Positions 1-9,860 of a DNA stretch of 64,000 nt are shown one piece after another; the stretch's first letter is position 1, and every line of letters starts with the position of its first letter. The notes beneath the pieces were generated by a model. That model did no database searches, had not been told where the DNA came from, and saw only the letters and a program-made list of their open reading frames with translations. Origin of the DNA: an uncultured Opitutia bacterium (GTDB lineage Bacteria > Verrucomicrobiota > Verrucomicrobiia > Opitutales > Opitutaceae); assembly GCA_903855985.1 (NCBI GenBank), contig CAIOAO010000011.1, forward strand, positions 16,057 to 80,056. The letters run 5' to 3'. The translations under genes and the position numbers were made by a program.

Positions 1-612
1 GACCGGTTGTCGGACCTGGCGGATGCACGCGGGGTGAGTTTTCAGCCCACGGCGGAGCTGCTCTGGTCCATTGCCAATTCCCGCCGGAAGAACGCGGAAT
101 TGCCGGCGGCCGAGGAGGCCGCGCCGGTGGTCAAGGCGGCGCTGGCCGAGGCGCTGCGCGGCTTCGGGGCCATGCGCGCCCGGGAAGGCGAGGCCCTGCT
201 GATCGATTTTATCACGCGGCTGAACACGCTGCGCAACCAGGTCGAGACGGTCGTGGGCCGCGCGCCGCATGTGACGGCGGGTTACCGCGAGCAATTGCTG
301 GCACGGCTCCGGCAGGCCGGGCTCGAATTGGACGTGAATGACGAGCGGGTGCTGAAGGAAATCGCGCTGTTCGCCGACCGCTGTGACGTGACGGAGGAGC
401 TGACGCGGCTCCGGAGCCATTTCGAGCAGTTCACCGCGCTGATCAAGTCCGACGGCGAGGTCGGCCGGAAATCCGAGTTCATTCTCCAGGAAATCGGCCG
501 CGAGGTGAACACCATCGGCAGCAAGGCGAACGACCTGGCGATCTCCCGCGCCGTGATCGAGCTGAAGAACGAGCTCGAGCGGGTCCGCGAGCAGATGGCG
601 AACGTGGAGTGA
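1..612 (+). CDS. YicC/YloC-family endoribonuclease, 3' part (5' end outside window)
   Basis: The visible 203 codons match the C-terminal half of the YicC/YloC family (DUF1732), a stress-associated endoribonuclease. The diagnostic tail is present: a REVNTIGSKAND segment, then AISRAVIELKNELE and a final EQMANVE, the typical family ending. The frame is open back to base 1, so the gene starts upstream; the TTG at base 7 is not a credible start because conserved sequence precedes it. Full-length members have about 290 residues, so roughly 90 are missing. It converges on lspA across a short gap holding a hairpin. Family assignment is firm; the RNA target here is unknown. Confidence 0.9.
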   Translation, partial: DRLSDLADARGVSFQPTAELLWSIANSRRKNAELPAAEEAAPVVKAALAEALRGFGAMRAREGEALLIDFITRLNTLRNQVETVVGRAPHVTAGYREQLLARLRQAGLELDVNDERVLKEIALFADRCDVTEELTRLRSHFEQFTALIKSDGEVGRKSEFILQEIGREVNTIGSKANDLAISRAVIELKNELERVREQMANVE

Positions 613-647
613 CGGCGGTGCCGGCCTGATCCGCGGTTTCGAGGTGG

Positions 648-667
648 GTTGCACGCTGGCGTGCAAC
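648..667. terminator. Hairpin between yicC and lspA (convergent genes)
   Basis: GTTGCACG, a CTGG loop and CGTGCAAC form a perfect 8-bp stem 36 bases after the yicC stop and 61 bases before the lspA stop. There is no T-run, so it may be a bidirectional stop signal or a stabilising structure rather than a classical intrinsic terminator. Confidence 0.45.
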
Positions 668-728
668 GTTGCCCGTGAGCGGGCCACCCATAAAGCCGTG
701 CGGGTCGGAGCCCCGCCTTACCTCTGTG

Positions 729-1268
729 TCACTCCGGCTGACGCAGGGAGTGGATGAGGTAGAGCAGCACGCCGACGCAGATGGCGGAGTCGGCGATGTT
801 GAACGTCGGGTAGATGTAGTTGCCGAAGTGGAAGTCCAGGAAGTCGATCACATGGCCGTAGCACAGGCGGTCGGTGAGGTTGCCCATGATGCCGCCGCAG
901 AGGAGGCCGAAGCTGACCTGGGCGGTCCGGTCCCGCAGCCCGAGCGCGCGGCGCCAGAAGAAGATCCCCAGCAGGGTGGCGGCGGCGAGGGACGCGAGGA
1001 GGACGCTGCGGCCGGTGAGCATGCTCCACGCCGCGCCGGTGTTGCCGACGTGGACGATGTAGAGGAAGCCCTTGATGACGGTGATGCGAAAGGGCGGTCC
1101 GTAGGTGCCGAGCGGCACGTGGGCGTTGATCCAGACCTTGCTGGCCTGGTCGAGCGCCACCACGGCCAGGAAAAGCGCCAGCAGCACGCGATAGGCGAAC
1201 CAGCGGCGGTGGAAGGGAACCGGGGCGACCGCCGGCGGGGTCTCAGGAGTGGGCGCGTCGGGCGGCAC
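729..1268 (-). CDS. lspA: Lipoprotein signal peptidase (signal peptidase II)
   Basis: This is an inner-membrane aspartyl protease that removes the signal peptide from diacylglyceryl-modified prolipoproteins. The 179 residues fit the usual 150-180 and include four hydrophobic segments (about 26-42, 68-80, 90-106 and 156-173). The two conserved aspartates are visible in VIDFLDF (D142) and NIADSAI (D160), and the GN-x-x-DRL box is at 129-135. The N-terminus is a proline-rich extension of about 20 residues. The start is GTG, 17 bases after the stop of the DksA-like gene, so the two are probably co-transcribed with ileS, a classic partner of lspA. Confidence 0.96.
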   Translation of the reverse strand: MPPDAPTPETPPAVAPVPFHRRWFAYRVLLALFLAVVALDQASKVWINAHVPLGTYGPPFRITVIKGFLYIVHVGNTGAAWSMLTGRSVLLASLAAATLLGIFFWRRALGLRDRTAQVSFGLLCGGIMGNLTDRLCYGHVIDFLDFHFGNYIYPTFNIADSAICVGVLLYLIHSLRQPE

Positions 1269-1285
1269 AGGTGGGCAGGGGCGGC

Positions 1286-2215
1286 TTACTCCTCCCCGCT
1301 GCTGCCGCTGTCGTCGGAGATCTTGCCGCCCTCTTCGCCGAGTTCGCCGAAGAGGCCGCCGGCCGTGCGGGCCCGGTAGCGGTTGCGTTCGAGACCCTTC
1401 TGGGCCTCGGCCGAGTGGCGCGTGAACGGGACGGCGAGGAGGCGGTCCTTCGAGATGGGCTTCTGGGTGATTTCGCAGATGCCGTAGGTGCCGGCGTGGA
1501 TGCGCTTGATGGCGGCATCGATCTCGGAAAGCGCTTCCTGCTCGCTTGAGACGAGGCTCAGGGCGAAGTCGCGGTCAAAGGTGTCGGTGCCGGCGTCGGC
1601 CATGTGCTGGCCGTAGCTCGAGAGGTCGCCGCTGTCGTCCTTGCTGGAACGCTTCAGGGTTTCCTCGGAGTGGAGGGTGATGCCGGCGGTGAGGTGGTTG
1701 CGGAGGTCCAGCAGCAGCTTGTAGAAGCGCTTGAACTTCTCGGGCACATCCTTGCCCTCGTCGGGAATGGGGGCCTTGGCGCGCTTCGGGTTGAAGCCGA
1801 GGATTTCGGAGAGCGAGGCGGCCTTGATGTGGTGCGGCTTGGCCTTGGGCAGCTCGAGGGCCTTCACCGGGGCCTTGACGGGCGCCTTGGCGCCCTTGGC
1901 CGCCGGCGCGGCGGCCTTGCTGGTGACGGTTTTCGCGATGGCGCGGACCTCGTCGAGGCTGAAGGCAATGGGCTTCACGGGAGCCTTCTGCTTCAGCTTG
2001 AGGATGTTATCGCGCAGGGCGGTTTTCTTGGACGGTTTTTCCATGGAGGGTGTGGGTGCCTTGGCGGCCGCCGGCGCCGGCTTCGACTTCGGCTTCGACT
2101 TCGGGGCCGGGGCCGGGGCGGGTTTCCGCGCGGGAGTCGGGGACTTCTTGGGCGCGGGCTTGGCGGACTTCGCGGCGGGCTTTTTCGCGGGCGGTTTCGA
2201 TTTGTGTTTAGCCAT
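1286..2215 (-). CDS. TraR/DksA-family protein with long Lys/Ala/Pro-rich N-terminal arm
   Basis: The C-terminal third (about residues 155-285) matches the DksA/TraR fold, whose members bind the RNA polymerase secondary channel and modulate initiation. A coiled-coil region with acidic tip residues (DTFDRDFALSL) is followed by GTYGICEIT, KPISKDRLLAVPFTR and an RYRARTAGG-type tail. The usual zinc finger has four cysteines; here only one Cys exists in the whole protein, so the fold must be metal-free. Residues 1-130 are a low-complexity, strongly basic Lys/Ala/Pro arm. It lies between ileS and lspA; from memory a dksA-lspA pairing also occurs in Chlamydia. A role in transcription is inferred from the family. 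Confidence 0.85.
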   Translation of the reverse strand: MAKHKSKPPAKKPAAKSAKPAPKKSPTPARKPAPAPAPKSKPKSKPAPAAAKAPTPSMEKPSKKTALRDNILKLKQKAPVKPIAFSLDEVRAIAKTVTSKAAAPAAKGAKAPVKAPVKALELPKAKPHHIKAASLSEILGFNPKRAKAPIPDEGKDVPEKFKRFYKLLLDLRNHLTAGITLHSEETLKRSSKDDSGDLSSYGQHMADAGTDTFDRDFALSLVSSEQEALSEIDAAIKRIHAGTYGICEITQKPISKDRLLAVPFTRHSAEAQKGLERNRYRARTAGGLFGELGEEGGKISDDSGSSGEE

Positions 2216-2242
2216 GGGGAGAATTGGGGAGGGTAAGAAAGC

Positions 2243-5095
2243 TCAGGTCTTCAGGGCGTCGATGCAGCGGGGGCAAACGTCGCCGAAGGTGGGATTGGTT
2301 TCGAGGGCGGGAACCCAGCGCCAGCAGCGGGGACAACGCACGTGGCCAAGCTCGCTGCAGGAGCGGACCTGGACCCCGAGTGCCGTACCGACGGCGGGTG
2401 TGAGAGTGACATGCGAGACGATAAAAAGTTCTGGTAGAAAGTCGCGGTGTTTTTCCAGCAGACGGAAATTTTCGTCTTGTGGTGCGGCGGTCAGTGTGAC
2501 CTCGGCGTCGAGGGATTTCCCGAGTTTGCCCGCCGCGCGGAGGGGCTCGATGGCCTCGTTGACCTGCGCGCGGACCTTGAGCAGGGCCGCGACCTCGGAT
2601 TCGAGGGCGGGGTTGGTCCACTCGGCCGGAACGACGGGCCAGTCCTGGAGGTGGATGGAGTCGGCGGAGTATTCCTGACCGGTCGTGGCGAAGGACCAGG
2701 CCTCGTCCGCGGTGAAGGTCAGGATGGGCGCGAGGAGTTTCACCAGCGCGCGGAAGATGTGGTGGATCGCGGTCTGCGAGGAGCGCCGGAGCGGGGAGTG
2801 GGTGCCGAGCGTGTAGAGCCGGTCCTTCAGGATGTCGTGGTACGTCGCGGACAGCGTGACCGAGCAGAACTGGTTGCAGAGCTGGTAAACGCGGTGGAAC
2901 TCGTAGGCGTCGTAGGCCGCGGTGCACTCGCGGACCAGCACCGCGGTCTGGTGCAGGGCCCAGCGGTCGAGCGTGTCGAGCTGGGCGGCGGGCACGGCGT
3001 CGCGGGCCGCGTCGAAGTCGAACAGGTTCGAGATCTGGTAGCGGAAGGTGTTGCGGATGAGCCGGTAGGTTTCGCCGACGTGCCCGAGGATCTCCTTTGA
3101 GATCGGGATATCGTCGCGGAAATCCTGCGAGGAGATCCAGAGGCGGATGACGTCGGCGCCATACTCACCGATGTAGGCATCGCTGGTCTGGGGCTTTTCG
3201 TAGGAGCTGCTCTTGGAGATCTTGTTGCGTTCGTGGTCGACGATGAAGCCGTGGGTGAGGACGGCCTTGTACGGCGCGGCGCCATAGGCGATCACGCTGG
3301 TCCAGAGTGAGGACTGGAACCAGCCGCGGTGCTGGTCGCTGCCCTCGAGGTAGAGGTCGGCGGGCCACGACGTGCCGCCCTGGCCGCGTTTCAACACGGC
3401 GGCGTGGGAGGAACCGGAGTCGATCCAGACGTCCAGCGTGTCGCGTCCGCAGGTGAGCTCGGCGGCCGCCGGCCAGCCGGCGGGGAGCTTCACGCCCTCG
3501 AGGATTTGCGCGGGGGTGGCATCGTACCAGAAGTTGGAGCCGAGTTGCTCGAGCTTGTCCGCGACGGCGCGGGCGACGCCGGCGTCGAGGAAGGCGTTTT
3601 TCTTCGCGTCGAAGAACGCGGGGATGGGCACGCCCCACGAGCGCTGGCGGCTGATGCACCAGTCGGGGCGCGACTCGACGGCACCGCGGATGCGGGCCTC
3701 GCCCCAGGCTGGGATCCAGCCCTGGTGGGTGGCGATCTTGGCGATCTCGGCGAGGGCGGTGGTACGCGTGTTGTTTTTGTCGAGGGCGACGAACCACTGG
3801 TCCACCGCGCGGAAGATGATCGGGGTCTTGGAGCGCCAGCAGTGCGGGTAGCTGTGCGCGTACTTGGCCTTGGCCAGCAGGGCGTTGGCGGCGGCCAGTT
3901 TCTTCAGGACCGCGAGGTTGGCGGGCGCGGGCTTCTTGGCGGCGAGGTCCTCGACGGTCTCGAGGGTGGTGAGGCCGACCAGGTCGGCGGGAACGCGCCC
4001 GTCGTCGAGGTATTTGCCGTCGTCACCGACGGGGCAGTAGATCTCGAGCTTGTATTTCAGGCCGGTGAGATAGTCGTCCGCGCCGTGGCCGGGCGCGGTG
4101 TGCACGGCGCCGGTGCCGCTGTCGGTCGTGACATAGTCGGCGAGCACGACGGGCGAGGCGCGGTCGATGAAGGGATGGCGGGCGGCGAGGTGTTCGAGCT
4201 CGGCGCCCTTGCGCGTGGCGACGATGGCCGGCGCCGCTTCGATCTTGGCGGCGGACAGCACGGAGCCGAGCAGGGCTTCGGCGACGACCAGGCGCTCGGC
4301 GCCAACATCCGCGACGACGTAGTCCACGGTTGGGTGCAGCGCGATCGCGAGGTTCGCCGGGATCGTCCAGGGGGTGGTCGTCCAGATGACGAGGTAGAGG
4401 GGCTTGTCCGTGGGCAGGCCGAATTTCGCGGCCTCGGCGGTGGGCACGAGGAACTTCACCCAGATGGCGATGGAGGTGTGGTCCTTGTACTCGATCTCGG
4501 CCTCGGCGAGGGCGGTTTCGAAGGGGATGGACCAGTACACCGGCTTCTTGGCCCGATAGGTCAGGCCGTTTTCGACGAACGCCGCGAAGGTCCGGACGAT
4601 GTCGGCCTCGAAGGCCGGCGCCTTGGTCTTGTACTCGTGCGGCCAGTCACCCAGGACACCGAGGCGCTTGAACTGGGCGGTTTGCTTGGCGATCCAGGAC
4701 TCGGAAAAGGCGTCGCACATCGCGCGCAACTGGGCGGTCGTGACGGTCTCGTTTTTGGCCCGGAGCTCGCTGGTGACCTTCTGCTCGATCGGCAGGCCGT
4801 GGCAGTCCCAGCCGGGGACATAGGGCGTGCGGAAACCGCGCATGGACTTGTACCGATTGAGCAGGTCCTTGAGGGTCTTGTTCAGCGCGGTGCCGATATG
4901 GACGTCGCCGTTGGTGAAGGGCGGGCCGTCGTGCAACACGAAGGTCGGGGCCCCGGCGCGGTTCTTCTGGATGGCCTCGTAGAGGCCCATTTTCTCCCAA
5001 TGCGCGACGCGCCCGGGCTCGCGCTGGGCCAGGCCGGCCCGCATGGGAAAGTCCGTTTTAGGGAGCTGCAGCGTGTCTTTAAGTTCGTGCGCCAT
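2243..5095 (-). CDS. ileS: Isoleucyl-tRNA synthetase
   Basis: This class I aminoacyl-tRNA synthetase charges tRNA-Ile and edits mis-activated valine. At 950 residues it is the usual size for the bacterial zinc-containing form. The HIGH motif appears as HIGT (66-69, within GPPFTNGDVHIGTALN), the KMSKS loop as KISKS near residue 625, and a C-terminal zinc finger has two CxxC pairs (CPRCW and CPRC in the last 30 residues). ATG at 5095 is chosen because MAHELKDTLQLPKTDFPM is the conserved family beginning; the frame is open for 15 more codons but these are not conserved. It begins the ileS / DksA-like / lspA series; no T-box leader was seen upstream. Confidence 0.98.
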   Translation of the reverse strand: MAHELKDTLQLPKTDFPMRAGLAQREPGRVAHWEKMGLYEAIQKNRAGAPTFVLHDGPPFTNGDVHIGTALNKTLKDLLNRYKSMRGFRTPYVPGWDCHGLPIEQKVTSELRAKNETVTTAQLRAMCDAFSESWIAKQTAQFKRLGVLGDWPHEYKTKAPAFEADIVRTFAAFVENGLTYRAKKPVYWSIPFETALAEAEIEYKDHTSIAIWVKFLVPTAEAAKFGLPTDKPLYLVIWTTTPWTIPANLAIALHPTVDYVVADVGAERLVVAEALLGSVLSAAKIEAAPAIVATRKGAELEHLAARHPFIDRASPVVLADYVTTDSGTGAVHTAPGHGADDYLTGLKYKLEIYCPVGDDGKYLDDGRVPADLVGLTTLETVEDLAAKKPAPANLAVLKKLAAANALLAKAKYAHSYPHCWRSKTPIIFRAVDQWFVALDKNNTRTTALAEIAKIATHQGWIPAWGEARIRGAVESRPDWCISRQRSWGVPIPAFFDAKKNAFLDAGVARAVADKLEQLGSNFWYDATPAQILEGVKLPAGWPAAAELTCGRDTLDVWIDSGSSHAAVLKRGQGGTSWPADLYLEGSDQHRGWFQSSLWTSVIAYGAAPYKAVLTHGFIVDHERNKISKSSSYEKPQTSDAYIGEYGADVIRLWISSQDFRDDIPISKEILGHVGETYRLIRNTFRYQISNLFDFDAARDAVPAAQLDTLDRWALHQTAVLVRECTAAYDAYEFHRVYQLCNQFCSVTLSATYHDILKDRLYTLGTHSPLRRSSQTAIHHIFRALVKLLAPILTFTADEAWSFATTGQEYSADSIHLQDWPVVPAEWTNPALESEVAALLKVRAQVNEAIEPLRAAGKLGKSLDAEVTLTAAPQDENFRLLEKHRDFLPELFIVSHVTLTPAVGTALGVQVRSCSELGHVRCPRCWRWVPALETNPTFGDVCPRCIDALKT

Positions 5096-5152
5096 GCCAA
5101 AGAAAACGCGCGAGGCTAGGCCCCGCGCAGAGTGAGTCAAGGGGAGACGCCT

Positions 5153-6526
5153 TCAGACCGGCACCGCGCGCGCCGCCAGGGCTTCCCCGGCCGCGACACA
5201 GGCGGGCAGGGCGATGCCATCGCGGGCCTGGCCGCCGATGTACAGGCCCGGATTGGCGCGTTCGCAGGCCGCCATCGCACCGAGGTGGTGCTCATAGCCC
5301 AGATTATACTGGGGAATAGCCCGCGGCCAAAGCGTGTGGCGCGAAAAGACCGGCTCGCCGGTGACCCCGAGCAGTTCGGTGAGGTCGGGGCGGATGCGCG
5401 CGAGCAGCCGGTCGGGCGGGAGCGAGGCGACTTCCGGCTCCCGCGCGCCCCCCACCATGACGGTGAGTGCGACATGGCCTTCCGGGGCACGTCCGGGAAA
5501 CAGTGACGAGGAAAACAGCACGCCGAGGACCGAGCGATGCTCGACCGCCGGCACCAACAGGCCGAAGCCGTCCAGCGGGTGGGCCACCTGTTCCCGGCGG
5601 AAGCCCAGGAAAAGCGAGGCGACGGGCGGATGGTCGATGGTGTCGAGCCCGGCGAGGGGACGCTCGGCGAGCGGGCCAACGCGAAGTGAAGCGAGGGCCG
5701 GGGCGGGCAGAGCGGTGATCACCGCGTCGAAGGTCTCGGTCTGGGCCGCGTGGCCGTCATGCCAGATGACATTCCAGCGGGCGCCGGGCACGAGGCCCTC
5801 GAGCCGGGCGTTGAGCGAGAGCACACCTGCAGGAAGGCGGGCCGCCAGGGCCAGCGGAAGCATCTGCAGGCCCTGGGTGAACGAAATGATCCCCGGCCGG
5901 GGCTCGCCGCGGGCGCGTCGCGCCTTGGCGGTGGCGATCAGGCCGCGCAGGAGCGAGCCGTGGGCCTTCTCGAGTTCCCAGAGCTTGGGAAAGGAGTAGC
6001 GGGCGGATAATTTCTGCGGGTTGCCGGCGTAGATGCCGCTCACAAACGGGTTGAGGGCGTAGTTGACGATCTCCTGGCCGAAGTGGGAGCGGGTGAACTC
6101 CTCGAGGCTGAGGTCCGCGGTCCGCACGCGGCGGCCGGAGACCAGTTCGACGAGCAGCCGGATCTTGGCGGCGGGGGAAAGCAGGGACGAACCCAGGAAG
6201 GATGCCAGCGAGTGCGGGGCGGCGACCGGCCGGCCGCGGCGGACGATATAGCGGTGCTTGGCCGCGGGGCTGGCGGCCACGCAGGCGCCGGTGAGGCCGA
6301 TTTCGGCGAGCAGGGCGGTCAGGGCGGGCTCGCCGGTGACGATCGTGTTGGGTCCGGCCTCGATGAGCCAGCCGCCGGTGTTTTCGCTGCGGATGGCGCC
6401 GCCGACGCGGCTGGATTGCTCGAAGAGGCGGACCCGGTGCCCGCGCTGGGTGAGCCGGTGGGCGGCGGTCAGGCCGGTGATACCGGCGCCGAGGATGGCG
6501 ATCGATTGAGGAGCGGAGGAGCCCAC
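5153..6526 (-). CDS. hemG: Protoporphyrinogen oxidase, FAD type (HemY-like)
   Basis: The enzyme uses oxygen to oxidise protoporphyrinogen IX to protoporphyrin IX, the penultimate step of heme synthesis, as a membrane-associated flavoprotein. The N-terminal dinucleotide-binding motif AILGAGITGLTAAHRL (9-24) and the following acidic strand end (LFEQSSRVGGAIRS) are typical, as is the C-terminal GLYIGGQARDGIALPACV flavin-contact segment. The 457 residues match the family. The start is GTG at 6526. It follows hemE by 59 bases on the same strand in the order hemF-hemE-hemG. The product is the oxygen-dependent HemY family, often labelled hemG in databases. Confidence 0.95.
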   Translation of the reverse strand: MGSSAPQSIAILGAGITGLTAAHRLTQRGHRVRLFEQSSRVGGAIRSENTGGWLIEAGPNTIVTGEPALTALLAEIGLTGACVAASPAAKHRYIVRRGRPVAAPHSLASFLGSSLLSPAAKIRLLVELVSGRRVRTADLSLEEFTRSHFGQEIVNYALNPFVSGIYAGNPQKLSARYSFPKLWELEKAHGSLLRGLIATAKARRARGEPRPGIISFTQGLQMLPLALAARLPAGVLSLNARLEGLVPGARWNVIWHDGHAAQTETFDAVITALPAPALASLRVGPLAERPLAGLDTIDHPPVASLFLGFRREQVAHPLDGFGLLVPAVEHRSVLGVLFSSSLFPGRAPEGHVALTVMVGGAREPEVASLPPDRLLARIRPDLTELLGVTGEPVFSRHTLWPRAIPQYNLGYEHHLGAMAACERANPGLYIGGQARDGIALPACVAAGEALAARAVPV

Positions 6527-6585
6527 GAATTACGCGGATCGATGTGAATTATTCCGATGGGAGAGGTGACAGGCTGAGGCCGGGG

Positions 6586-7617
6586 TTACTTCCACGCGGT
6601 TACGGTGGAGACGAGGGCTTCGAAGCACTCGATCTTGGCCTGCGGGAGGATGCCGTGGCCGAGGTTGAAAATGTGCCCCGAGGTGCCGCGCATCGATTCC
6701 AGCAGCTTGGCGGTCTCGCGCACGACGATGGCGGGCGTGGTGTTGAGGAGGACGGGGTCGAGATTGCCCTGCACGGCGACATTGGCCGGCAACGTGCGGC
6801 GGACAATCGAGAGATCGTTGGTCCAGTCCACGCTGAGCACCCGCACCCCGGTAAAAGCCTGGTCGGTGATGTGCGGGGCCGTGCCCTTGGCGTAGAGGAT
6901 GACAGGGAAATCCTTGGGCAGCGCGGCGACGATCTGGCGGATCCACTTGAGTGAGGCGGCTTCGTAGTCCGGGCCGGCGATGATGCCACCCCAGGAATCG
7001 AAAATCTGGATGGCGTCCGCCCCGGCGCGAATCTGCATCTGAAAATAGGCGATCAGCGCGGCGGTCAGTTTTTCCAGCAGAGCGTCGAAGGTGGCGCGGT
7101 CGGTGTAGAAAAGCAGCTTGATGCGCTCAAACTCATCGGAGCTGCCGCCCTCAACCATGTAGGTCGCGAGCGTCCACGGGGAGCCGCCGAAGCCGAGCAG
7201 CGCCTTTTTCCCGGCGAGTTCCTTTTTCAGGAGGACGAGGGCGTCGGCGACATAGCGGAGCTTCTCGGGGACGGCGGCGGCGGGCGCGAGCGCGTCGATC
7301 TGGGCGCGGGTATCGAGGCGGTAGTCCATCCCGATGCCACCCTCGTCGCGGAAGCGGTAGCCCTGGCCGAGGGCCTCGGGGATGACGAGGATGTCGGAGA
7401 AGAGGATGGCAGCGTCGATACCGGGAAACCGCTGCAGCGGCTGGAGCGTGACCTCGGCGGCGAGCGCGGGCGTGCGGACCATCTCAAGGAAGGAGGATTT
7501 GGCCTTCAACGCGCGGTATTCCGGCAGGTAACGGCCGGCCTGGCGCATGATCCAGAGCGGGGGACGCTCGAGGGGAGTGCAGGCACAGGCGGCGAGGAAA
7601 CGTTCGCGGGAAGTCAT
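6586..7617 (-). CDS. hemE: Uroporphyrinogen III decarboxylase
   Basis: This cytoplasmic enzyme converts uroporphyrinogen III to coproporphyrinogen III by removing four carboxyl groups. The family signature PLWIMRQAGRYLPEYR lies near the N-terminus (about 18-33), and the second signature GWGGIIAGPDYEA-type region is near residue 215. The 343 residues fit. ATG at 7617 is chosen since MTSRERFLAACA is the conserved start; the frame stays open upstream for about 77 non-conserved codons. Its product feeds HemF, encoded 70 bases upstream on the same strand. Confidence 0.98.
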   Translation of the reverse strand: MTSRERFLAACACTPLERPPLWIMRQAGRYLPEYRALKAKSSFLEMVRTPALAAEVTLQPLQRFPGIDAAILFSDILVIPEALGQGYRFRDEGGIGMDYRLDTRAQIDALAPAAAVPEKLRYVADALVLLKKELAGKKALLGFGGSPWTLATYMVEGGSSDEFERIKLLFYTDRATFDALLEKLTAALIAYFQMQIRAGADAIQIFDSWGGIIAGPDYEAASLKWIRQIVAALPKDFPVILYAKGTAPHITDQAFTGVRVLSVDWTNDLSIVRRTLPANVAVQGNLDPVLLNTTPAIVVRETAKLLESMRGTSGHIFNLGHGILPQAKIECFEALVSTVTAWK

Positions 7618-7687
7618 AAGGAAAGGGCCAGTGAACACGAATTCACGCCAAGGGAGAAGGCCGGAATGGTTTCGCGTCCATTCACGT

Positions 7688-8656
<969 letters not shown>

Positions 8657-8729
8657 TCAATACAGAAGCATGCCGGGGCGAAGCCAATTTCCGTCGCACG
8701 GCCAGCCGGCGGCGCCGGGGCAGGGCCGC

Positions 8730-9746
8730 TCACTTCTTGGGGGCGGGCGCGGGCAGGGAGAACTTGATCGCGGGGCTGCCGGCGGGCTCGGGGAGCGGGG
8801 CGGCTGTGACGGGCGAAGGCTCGGGGGCGGGGCCGGTCTGCGGCGTGAAGGTCGAACCGGTGAGCGGCATGGCGGCAAAGCCGCGCTCGATGAGCTCGGC
8901 GACTTTGACATCGCGGGTCTTGGAATCCGAGCTGCCCATGACCACGACGATGAGACGCCGGCCGTTGCGCTGGGCGGTGGCGCTGAGGCAGAAACCGGCG
9001 CCGTTGGTGAAGCCGGTTTTCAGGCCGTCCACGCCGTCCACCTTGCCGAGCAGGTGGTCGTGGTTGGTCATGACAATGACGCGGTCAAAGGAGCGGACGC
9101 CCTCGCCGAATTTCCGGGTCTTGACGGACGTGTACTTGAGCACGTCGGTGGTCAGCAGCAGGTGGCGGCTGAGGATGGCGAAATCGAGCGGGGTGGTCAG
9201 GTCACCGTCGGCGAGGTGGCGGCTGGCGGGCGGCAGGCCGTGGGGGCTCCGGAAAGTGGTGTGCGTCATGCCGATCTCCCGCGCCTTGGCATTCATCAAG
9301 TCCACGAAGGCCGGCACGGAACCGGCGGCGGTGCGCGCGAGGGCGGTGGCAGCGTCATTGGCGGACTGAATCATCATGGCGAAGAGCAGTTCCTCGACCG
9401 GGAAGACTTCCTTTTCCTTCAGCCAGACCTGGGTGCCGCCGATCTTGGAGTCGGACGCGGTGATGGTGACGGGCGTCTGCAGGGTGAGGGCGCCGCTCTG
9501 GAGTTTGTCGTGGAGCACGAGAAACGTCATGAGCTTGGTCATGCTCGCGGGCGGGCTGGCCTCGCCGTCGTGGTCCTCAAACAGCACCTTGCCGGTGGCG
9601 GCGTCCATGATGACGGCGCCCTTGTAGGCGTTGGCATCCGGGACGGTGGCGGGCCGGGAGGGGCGGGCGCGCGCGAAGGCGGTGGCCGGGGCGAGCGCGA
9701 CGGCGCAGAGCAGGAAAACGGCGAGGAACGGGCGCGGCAAAATCAT
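8730..9746 (-). CDS. Serine D-alanyl-D-alanine carboxypeptidase (PBP5/6-type, peptidase S11)
   Basis: This secreted, probably membrane-anchored penicillin-binding protein trims terminal D-Ala from peptidoglycan stem peptides. A signal peptide spans about 1-25. All three catalytic motifs are visible: S-x-x-K as SMTK (68-71), S-x-N as SAN in MIQSANDAAT (about 128), and KTG in GLKTGFTNGAG (about 232). The 338 residues end in a Pro/Ala-rich tail instead of the amphipathic anchor helix of E. coli PBP5, so membrane attachment is uncertain. It is divergent from the cbpA-like gene, with a 114-base shared upstream region. Confidence 0.93.
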   Translation of the reverse strand: MILPRPFLAVFLLCAVALAPATAFARARPSRPATVPDANAYKGAVIMDAATGKVLFEDHDGEASPPASMTKLMTFLVLHDKLQSGALTLQTPVTITASDSKIGGTQVWLKEKEVFPVEELLFAMMIQSANDAATALARTAAGSVPAFVDLMNAKAREIGMTHTTFRSPHGLPPASRHLADGDLTTPLDFAILSRHLLLTTDVLKYTSVKTRKFGEGVRSFDRVIVMTNHDHLLGKVDGVDGLKTGFTNGAGFCLSATAQRNGRRLIVVVMGSSDSKTRDVKVAELIERGFAAMPLTGSTFTPQTGPAPEPSPVTAAPLPEPAGSPAIKFSLPAPAPKK

Positions 9747-9860
9747 GCGTGAGAGCGAACAGGGATTTCGCGGCGCGGGGCGAGCAGAAACACGCGGCTA
9801 TTTTGCGCTCCGGTGGTTGTGCTGCGGGCAACTTTGGCTAAGGGTTGGGGTCGTTCTCCC

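Noticed and set aside
3329-5119. Very long plus-strand open frame opposite ileS, and many similar antisense frames elsewhere
   Set aside because: High G/C content suppresses stop codons on the opposite strand; translations are low-complexity and match no family, while the minus-strand gene has all motifs of IleRS.
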